NCBI GenBank assembly: GCA_945859605.1
Contig: OX243817.1
Span: 29,388,103-29,452,102, forward strand
DNA length: 64,000 nt
Direction: 5' to 3'
DNA from: Lumbricus rubellus
Lineage: Eukaryota > Annelida > Clitellata > Crassiclitellata > Lumbricidae
Below the pieces are notes generated by a model. The model had not been told where the DNA came from, ran no database searches, and worked only from the letters and a program-made list of their open reading frames with translations. Below are positions 50,401 through 61,192 of this stretch, one piece after another. The translations under genes were made by a program, and so were the position numbers. The stretch's first letter is position 1. Every line of letters starts with the position of its first letter.

Positions 50401-53400
50401 TTTGGTCGATGTTCAATTGCGCCTGCAGAACTTCATCTCAGTTTCTGATGAAGGGATTATACAACAGAGAGGTTTCGATTAGAAAGCCACAGCATACGAC
50501 TACTACGAGTTTCTGATACTGTCAAATTGAGTTATTCAACATTGACATCAGTGACCACAATTGTACAATATACATAAACGTGTATCAATCTTTACGAAAC
50601 AGGAATGGCAAACACCATCATTGCTCTGGAGTAAACAACGTTTTAAAAGTGCAGTAGCAACAGCTGTTAGTGTTATTCGAACACTGTGTCCTCACGAGGT
50701 TGGAGCATTTCAAGCCTGCCAATCTACGTGGTCCTTGCCCTCTCCAGCTTACCATCATCAGATAGGTCGGTCTTTTTTCTTCCATATCATTCCACCAGAA
50801 TCCTCCTCTCATAATAGCTTCTTCCTCTCGGAAATTTCTGGATCTAGCCTTTTCTAGCCTTTTTTCCGGCCGGATTCGACCTTCTTTTAAAATTCGGAGT
50901 CGCATCACTGATAATAGCCTCTTCCTCCCAGTCCATTTCCTCATTTCAGCCGACTTCCTATTACAACTTGTAATGTTTGTTAGAATTCTTGTAATGTTTG
51001 TTAGAATTTTTTTAAGAGACCAGTTTTCTTCTCAAACATAGCAAAGTCACAGTGCTTGTCCATTCCTTTAAAGCATTCCTTAAAACTGCATTTGAATAAC
51101 CTTTCATCTAAAAAAGTTCTCATTAAAAACATACATACACGTAACTAGTACTAGTGAAATTAGTAGTAGTTAATAATTGTGTGGGGGAAAACTACTGGCA
51201 CAATGGGTACCGTAAACAATAAAAATTCAAAGTCCTACACAATAAAACATAACAGTTAGCTAAGAGACATTTCCAAATGAATGCATGCAATGTATATATG
51301 TATGTATTGTATATGAACATTTATATAGCGCCCTAACAAGAATCGCAAGAAGGTGCTAATGGAACGAAATAGCAGAGAAGTATACACAATCAGGAGCAGA
51401 GAAATTACCATAATACATAAACTTTCCTCAGTTACTCCAAAAGCTGCCAGGGTTACAGCTACTCCCATTAATCTTTTTTTAAATGAACGGGTAAAGGGTT
51501 AATATTTCTGTAATAATTGTGATAATAATCTTAGACTGAACATTATCAGTAAATTGAATCAAGGCTCTTTGAAGCATAAAAACAAATTCATATATTTAAT
51601 ATTTTTTCAAAATAATTTAGACTTCTCGACTACGAATTATAAAAAAATGCAAACCTTTAAATAGAAATAAATAAGCACACAACATCTGAGATGCTTCCAT
51701 ATTTTATACCACTGAGAACATCACATATAATTTGCTTCCATAAACTCATTGGTAATTTTTTTGTAATTCAAAATTTATCTGCCATGCTGGACTATTTTGG
51801 GCAAAGAATGTAAAAAATACATCAAAGAAGCAATAAGTAGTGAAATCATAAAACTTGAATTCAAAGCATCGTACAAGAGTTTTTAGAGGACAGCACAAGC
51901 AGAATCTAAGTTTTTATAGAACTATAAGAGCATTGATATAAACAACAGCAATGAACGCAACAAACCATAGGATATTCTAGATGCATTTTTATAACAGATA
52001 AGAAAACCTCAAAATATCCCCGTCTGCCAAATGTGATCCTAAATGAGATTGGTATCGCAAAAGATCATACTAAAATTGAAAATTGGCTGTAATTCTAGAA
52101 ATGATTTTGATGGATGGAGGTCTTTCCCTTCAAAACAAGTACATCTTCCAACACACGTGTCTTATGATAGACTGGAATTCACAGAGGTCTGTGAATGGCC
52201 AGCATTCTGAAGATAGGCATGAGAGGAGAGAGAGATGAGTTAACATAAAATGCACGTAAATACTGCCCTAAAGAAACGCGTCTGGCAAGAACACTGATAG
52301 CCTCGAAAAACCTACGTCCCGGTCAGTTGAACCCTTCCAACCACATAAAAGGCAAAATCGATTTATTCAACGGCATAAGTTAAACCTAAGAGCTCTCAGT
52401 TTCAATGATTCGTTCTAGTGCACCATAAATCCAGTCTTTTAACTGAGAGCAGCCAGTGTATTGATATCGATGGCATGGAAATTGGGTAAATTTAAAAACA
52501 TGGCTTAGTCAATAATGCTAAACATTTGCAGTCTATATAATTATGGCACACAAATTTCATTGAAAGCAGCTTCGTGATAAGCAGGCTCTTTGTGTGCTGC
52601 ACTTAGCATCAGCAAAAGCTCTTCAATAACAGCAGCTGATAAAGGATATTTAAAGTATATGCATCCTGCCAAACTGTCTCAGTCATCAGCTACCTTAAAA
52701 CCACTGGACAAAAAAATACAAATCACGCAATGCCTGTGCATGAGTTCATTCAGAAACATACTACTGAATGCTGAATAGGCCTAAAGCTGGAATTCACCAT
52801 CAAGCTGCTGCCATGTAAAACATAAACCTGTATTCTATTAAAACTTGTGTGTTCTCATGAATTAGCCGTCATATCTGAGTTGAGTTATACTGTAGCTAAG
52901 CGCATAGTTATTGGATGGAAGGTAATGGAATGGCCTCCAAAACGAAAATCAGTTGTGAAACAACGAAACCAAGACTCCCTCGAAAAAAAGCAATGAGTGG
53001 CAACAAATTAACAGCAAGACAGATATAGAAAAAAAACAATACATGAAACAAGATTCCAAAGACTATGACGAAATAGAGCAACTGAAAGACAATTGTAATG
53101 TATGCATTTCAACACGCTGAATATCTGGCATATCATCCATCCAAAACGATCAATCATAAACTCAATCGTAAACTGTATGTCCAGTCTGTAGGCCTAATGC
53201 AGCTCCGAAAGCAACTATGAAAGTCACAGAGCCCTGATAATAATAATAATTTAAGTCTTCAAACATTTCTTTGCACTCCATAATATATAGAATAAGGCAT
53301 AACAAAATCATAACAAAAGCAACTGCTTGAACAATGCATACACTTCTGGTTGGCAGAGACTGCTTGTTAAAGGCCACTGATCAAACAAACACACTGACAT

Positions 53401-53765
53401 GGAATTCAATTAATTAATCAATCAATCAATCAATTCTCTTGCATCACAATATAATGAAAGCGATTTTACTCGAAAGAACAATTGATTGATGTCTTTGTCA
53501 ATATGCCAGCGGTGCAATGGAAGAAGTATTAGATTAGATACAAAACAACATTAACCAACAGCAGTTTTTTAACACAATTCCAGCATAAGAAAACTTGCAA
53601 GGGGAAAGCTGTTTTTCTTTATATCTGGCGCAGCTGCACGCAAAAAATACTTCACTATCAGGAAACAACAATAAATCTGTTCAGCGTATCTAACAGTATA
53701 TACGTCTACAGACATGTTAGATAAGTAAGTAAGTAAGTAAGTCAATAAGTAAGCCAGTCAGTCAG

Positions 53766-53822
<57 letters not shown>

Positions 53823-56761
53823 TATATTCTTTCCTACTCCACTTGCAGACGCACAATGAAACATACAACATGAAACATTTAAATTACAATACATCATAGT
53901 AACACGAAACATTTTTACAATACATCAAAGTAATAATTAGTAATTAATGCCGGAGGGTATAGGATTTCCCATACATTTTACTACCTTCCGGTATTAAAGG
54001 GTTAAAGATGTAAACTAAATGAGAGGTTGAGTTAAATGACTGTACTACAGTATTAGAGTAAACAGGCCATCTATTCTATCCCGTACCCTAATGCAGTGGT
54101 GATCTTTCTCAGTGGCTGGTCCTAGAACCTGGAATGGGCTCCCTGCTGCACTCCGCCTTGTGCCTAGACTCTGGAGGTCCCAACGCTATGTTCCTTTCTC
54201 GCTTAAAAACTGCCTTATTTAGCCATTGTTGGACTGGGAGCGCTTCTGAGTAGATTACTTTGAAGATGCACTATATAAAAAGTCAATAATAATAGTGAAT
54301 GAATGACAGTGTGGCATTTCTCGGTTTAATATCCGAGTGAGGCGCAATGGAATATCCTGTTACCAATTCTGACAGGAGTAGGTCAACGAGGAGATGCCGG
54401 ATCATTGAGGAAAGCAGCAAGGAGGATTTCATCATTCTGCCTTAGAACACAACATGTCAAATGCAGGAGTATTGTTGGCTGGCAAAAAACCGCCTGTTGT
54501 ATGAGCTGTCTAGTAAATAACTGCTGCCTGCAAAGCCCTGTCATGCTGGAGATGAATACAAAATTCGTGCTACTCTGCTGAAATGTAAAGCACCACGATG
54601 TGAATGCAGAACCAAGACACGAAGTGCGTAATAAGGACTGCTTTGTTTTCAATGCAGATAATGTTGTCAATATGCGCAGAGTACCCCAATATCTCAGAAA
54701 GAGGTGCTCTTCCTGACACCGCCACACCACACAAACTTAGTATGACCTGACATGACCTGCTTTGATTAAGGCACAGGTTCCAATTTCTACTCCACTCCGC
54801 TATGCAGTCAAGTTCTGCATTGTTAGTGAAGCGTTCTTAACACGTTGACCGCCTACTACGAGTTAACTCGTAGTACAGCCAGTCATTTAACATGGTGTGT
54901 AGGCGGTCAATGTGTTAAAGGAAATATATTATATACCTAAATCATCCATATACAGTTTTCAATATTACACATCTGCATTTTCTTCAAACAAAACAATTTT
55001 TTTTAAACTGAATACAGCATGCAAGGCATCATAAAAAAACCAAAAAGCAAATGTAACTCAAGAATGATTATCTGGGTCGCCTAAAAAAACAGGTCTGCAA
55101 AACGTAGTATCCATTTCTAGAATTGCTGCTGCAGAATCTCGCATTCAAAGACAACATGCTCTTTCAACACAAATTTATCACAGATGTCACGAATATATTT
55201 GCAAATCAGTCCTAAGCAGTCCATAACGAGCAAACTGCAAGCAAGCCAACACCAGACTGGTAAGTGTAATGAAAAATCGGATTGAAGGCATATCATGTTG
55301 CAGTCCAGAATTATTTCTCATGCATATTGCAAACATTCAGGTGAGAGGCATCAAGGTAGTTTTGTTCTGCTCTCCAAATCAACATCATCGTCATCCACGC
55401 AAATTAACACAAATGCACCTAAGCACCTGATTACCGATGCCACCTGCATTAGCAAATACATCGAAGGGACCTGACATGGCCGATGATCGCCATGCAGTTC
55501 ATTCACATAATTTGTCATTCACGGTGGCGTACTGCCTGCCGTCCAAGTGAATTACCCGACTTAGATCGTCGTGATCAAAGGAAAGCTTAAAGCACAGATG
55601 AGAAGCGCCCTCTGTGAAGTAGTGGCCGTTTGCCAATCAGACTTCAGAGATGATTGCGTCCTTCAAGAAACATAAAACCCTCCAGGCTGTTGCACGAGAA
55701 TATATGTGACCTGGAAATCCATGTTTCAGTTAAGCACACACTGAAAGACCACAATAATGTACATGACCCCATACCAGGTTTATATGTCGTTTCATGAAAT
55801 CAGGTAAAACCCATAGATGCTTAAAACGATAAAAACCAAATAAAAAAGGATTAAAATTACGTTGTTTTTTCAACAACAAAAAACGAGACAAAACGAATAT
55901 TGAAAAATAATTGCACTTTGTCACATCTTGTACTACAGTTCAAAATTAAAAACCTTGTTCACGCAATTTAATTTTAATTATTTAATCAGCAAGTAAATCA
56001 TACAACATCATTATTAAATACTAAGTAGGCTAAAGCAGTCATATGGTGTGACTTGAATTGGAGGAATTCTTGAAACTATAGGGAGAGCTTAAATGATATC
56101 AGACAAAAATGAAATTAAGGAAAGTAATTACAGACAATATATAAATAAATATGGTCACACACAAAACGGAAAAAACAAGGAAAAAACACGACAAAAATAA
56201 AAACCAAGAAGGCGGGATTTTCTGAGAAGAAAAAACCGACATAACTATGGGTAAAACTATATCCTGTACAGTGTACACTCTATCCACATAATAATATATC
56301 ACATAATCAATTTGGAAACAAAACCGTGTTTGCCACTGGTTCATTTTACCGTAAGACAATTTAACATGAATCCCGTTAAACATCAAATTTTAAAAAATTC
56401 CATAAACAACACATGGTAAGTAGAAGATCAAGTCTTCAACTTTGGTCTAACTAACACTGTCTCTCTTTATCTAAACACTGTTAATAAACCGTAGAAAATT
56501 TTCAAACTTTGACACAGCGTCATACGAAAGTCCAGAACAATAACACACTCAACTTCCCTAAGAGACATTGAAACAACATCGTACAGCAACAATAAAACGG
56601 GTCAGAGTGACATTACCATTAAGCCGTGGTAGTGATGCTGCTTACTTGTGAAAATCCATACATGGATTTTCCATGTATCACATTCAATCGATACACATCT
56701 CTAACCCATAATACTGTCCATTGTCCAAACACTCTAAAATTTGCATGAGCATAAATTTTCC

Positions 56762-56824
<63 letters not shown>

Positions 56825-56851
56825 GACAGAGAGAGAGAAAGAGAGAGAGAG

Positions 56852-56937
<86 letters not shown>

Positions 56938-59797
56938 AAGAGAGAAAGAGAGACATAATTATATACATAGAAAGAGAGATAGATATTAGATAGATAGGTA
57001 AGAGAAATTATATACAGATAGAGAGAGACGATAAGTAGATGGATGGACGGGACAAACAGACAAACAAAGACATAAACATACAGATACAACAATACAAAGA
57101 TAGACAGGTACACAGACAAAGAGAGAAAGACATACAGAAGGCAGGCAGACAGACAGACAAAGAGAAAGAGAATAATTGAAACGAACCCTTCCAAGTGGAA
57201 ATCTTGTGTTCTTCCAGTTCATCCATGCGTTCCTGCATCAAGTATAACATCAAATGTCATCAAGTATAACATCAAATGTCATAAAGTATAACATCAACTG
57301 TCATCAAGTATAACATCAACTGTCATCAAGTATAACATCAAGTATAACATCAACTGTCGTCAAGTATAACATCAAGTATAACATCAACTGTCGTCAAGTA
57401 TAACATCAACTGTCGTCAAATATAACATCAAGTATAACATCAACTGTCATCAAGTATAACATCAAATGTCGTCAAGTCTCAGTTTTCTCACAGCACAAAC
57501 AAATTCTTCGCTCTCTTCTCTCAATTCATTTCAGTTTCAATAATAAAACATGTGACAAATGACAACAAACAACAGAGTTCAACTAGAAACCTTCGCTAAA
57601 CATGAAAACAAATTTTCATTCAAGCTATATTCGAACATTTATCTACATCGACTGCCATGAATATTTACGCTTTTTGTCCAAACTCGAAGATCATTTACCA
57701 AAACTGCTGCAAATTTACGATCCATGATGAATTAAAATCAAATGATTTTGTAGCACCAAATGAATTTGATAAAGAAATACAGTGTTCAGTAATTGAACCA
57801 TTTACGTCCTTCGTTATTTTCATGCTTAAAAAGCCCTACTATAATTATGCAGAAAGACCAAGTGCCGTAATCCAGCCAAAATGACATCTCTAAAGAATGA
57901 CTGAACGGTTGCAAAGTCACAACCGCCTTGAGCTTCCATCAAATAATTATACTCCGAGATAAAAATCACATTTGGTCATTTGAAATAGAAATTCGATCTT
58001 CGGTCATTCAACTTATATTGGCAAAGGTTTTGGATTGCTGCTATGTTTAGTCAGAAAGAACAGTTCAACTCAGTGTTATAGATATCTCTCAAACAATATG
58101 ATATTGAAAGACACAGCTAAAAAATAAGCAATCACCTTGATTTACCTTACCTTTTCCCCACCCTACCTAAGCCTTCCTTACCCTATATTACATTCCATCT
58201 ATGTTTCAATGTACAGAATGACAGAAAGCATAGAGCAAAAACATCCAGACACACTGGTCTCTTTGTACAATGAATTGAAGATAATTAGGGTCTCCTATAT
58301 AGAAGACAGAACAGCAGCTGCTGTGACTCACTTGTGGAGATCTGTAGTATTTCTGCAGTATCTGAATAAAATCTGTAATTGTCAGCATCCCTACACAGAT
58401 CAAAGACAAAAATCAAAGACAGTAAAGAACTCTGAATGATTCTACAACATATCTGATCACATTATGTTTAATCATGACCGACAGGTTCATACATGTGCTA
58501 CATAATTGCCTAGTACTCTGATTTATCTTAACGAGCCTTGTGTGCCAGTGCTATACATTCCAATTCGTAGATTCATCGCACTACCGTGCAAGGTGACCTG
58601 GTTTTTCCATATATCACCCGAACTTCCACAGCACTGCAAAAAAGCTTTGCTATCATCGGTGCATCCTTCTGGAATAAATAACCCAGCAATTTCAGTAATG
58701 AACCCTTTTGATCTTTTTTCTTTGTCCGTTTTTCGCAAGCGTTTGAAAAACCAGTCGTTGATCGTGGTTTTGTGCTGTCAAGTCGAGAGCGCCTCTGAGG
58801 AGTCATCTTGAAATGGGGCTATATAAATTCATGATTACAATTATGACTACGATAGTATGCATGACAAAGAAAATGAAAATGCATTATTATGCATTATTTT
58901 GTAATACATCACAACAATTTGTATAGCCTAGCAGACAGGCAGTGGCTTCCAGAGCAGTCAAAATTTCAAACTTTCAGTACAAGTGCTAAAAGTTAAATGA
59001 AATAATCAAATATACAATACATACAATATATACAATATACAAAACAACCACAGTTGATATTGCCCTCCTTCCAAAGCTCAAAGTGCATACGACATGACAT
59101 AGATGGCACAGCATTGGTAATCGTGATTGACGGATTTGCTCAAGGTACCTACACACAGCAACTACCTTGGACAAGACTTGAACTGCACTCTCTGCATTAC
59201 AAGGAAAGCATTCTAACCACTTGACCATCAACACAGCACACAATGTCATATCCATTTTTTTAAATAACACTTTCATTTATGCCTAAAGGTGTTCATGCCA
59301 TTGCAAACCCACTGATAAAAATAATATCCAATTAGCATCAGAGTATTTTTTCTTTCACTTGCGTAAAAAAAGGGATTGATAAAATAATTTATAATCCGAG
59401 CAGCCATTGAAACGATTTCAATCGTACGTGGAAAGCGGTGTTTCTGCTGAAGCCAGTGTTTACAACACCCGTCGGCAGGCTGTTTTTATCTGCTGGCTGT
59501 TTTTAATCTGCTGGCTGTTTTTTTTATCTGCTGGCTATTTTTATCTGCTGAAGACTATCTGAGGTTCCCTCTGATAACCCACTCACACACAATTAGTCTG
59601 CGCAGAACCAACAAACTGTGATTGAAAGAGGGCAGACAAGCAGCCAAAGTATCATTCAGACGAAACCACAGATGTGCAATGGCACACAGTTTTCATAACA
59701 GCAGAAAGCTACTGTTGTACTGCACAGCTACTCATGGGAACAACGAGAATAGACAGCCATAAAAGGCACTGTTTCATCTGGCCACTGCACTGGCATA

Positions 59798-59840
<43 letters not shown>

Positions 59841-61117
59841 AGTAATTATATATATATACGTATATAATATATTATATATATATATGAATATGTATCCAAA
59901 ATGCAGTAGGTTAGCAATGTGCAAATGTGTTCAACTTTAAAATTAAACATATAACAGTTCACTCCTTCCAACTCATAAATCTAAATAATAGTGTTAATCA
60001 GTAAAGACAATTTATTTAATGTTCAAACTCAGTCACAACAAAAAAGACAACTAAAAGGTTTCAGAGTCTATTTAACAGAGCTCTGTGAAGCCTGAACTTT
60101 TCAGGAAGAATGTTCCATGTGTGGCAGGTAGAGCAACAACAAAACTCCATTTACCATGGCTCAAATAATGCATGCAAGCTGCCGAAATGTTTCAAGTAGG
60201 TCTGCAATGCATGACTAAATCTTTAGTCGAATGCTTTATTACTCCCACTTCATCATTGCTTCCTCTAAAGAAAGACTAAAAAACTAGAAAGCGTCTGGCC
60301 TATAAAGCAGACAGTCCGGACTCAAGCCTCACACAAGGCAGTTGCTGCGTAGGGACCCTGCATGAACACAGAACAGGTCATATCAGTTAACAGCATAGTT
60401 ACGATCTGTTTTACTTCTAGTATCAGCCACACTTTTTAACTAAGCCCCATTTTTCACAGGAATTGGACTTCATTATCAACTGGTACTCCAAGCAAATCTT
60501 TCAGCTGTCTGAAAACTACCTTCGTTTCTTTGGATCGTTCGCACTGGAAGCGTTCCTGATTGGCATGCATGTTAGAGCGCTTTGCAAATTTATAGATATG
60601 ATAACATACCGTAACCGTAAAAAGGCAGAAAGTAATTTATATAGTGCAAATGTGCATAGCGTAACATCACGAGAAACTCTGCAGTGGGATCATGCACCAC
60701 ATTTAGTCACACTTTAAATGGTTAGCTGTCATTATTTACTTCAACGGAAAGAATTTAATTAATTTCAGCATTGCAATATATTTTAATATTTTATTTCAAG
60801 TAGATCAAACTCAGCACAAATAATAAACATAATAATAGTGGAACTGAGCTGTATTCAGCATTAAGCAGTCTTAAACCATTGCTATGAAAAAAAACAATGC
60901 CATGGCAACACACTCAAAAGATGGGGCAAGCGAGTTGCAAGGGCTGCACTACATTTACAAACAGTTTGCAAGTGTCTTGTAATGGCTGTACTGTGTTTAC
61001 AATCGGTGATTTCCTCTGGTTTTTATCATAATATGTTAGGCATTCCTCAGTTTCTGACCCAAAAGCGAGCGCCTCTGAGTAGATTCCTTGAAGGGGTGCT
61101 ATATAAATAACATAGAG

Positions 61118-61192
<75 letters not shown>

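Larger units (their letters stand above)
47984..57186 (-). other. Large AMPK gamma intron: contents
   Basis: 9.2 kb holding a duplicated acceptor segment (48091-48390), SINE (48397-48588), LINE tails (48150-48220, 49150-49345, 51300-51360, 54085-54305), (AT)n (50160-50330), (AAGT)n (53725-53820), TTAA elements (53944-54005, 54837-54918) and GA/CA microsatellite (56765-56960). No coding exon recognised. Confidence 0.55.

Noticed and set aside
53162..53377. 71-residue hydrophobic frame with a membrane-like segment
   Set aside because: AT-rich intron DNA easily gives hydrophobic frames; no start context or homology was recognised.
56099..56386. 95-residue frame ending in hydrophobic segments
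   Set aside because: Low-complexity AT-rich intron sequence with no family match.
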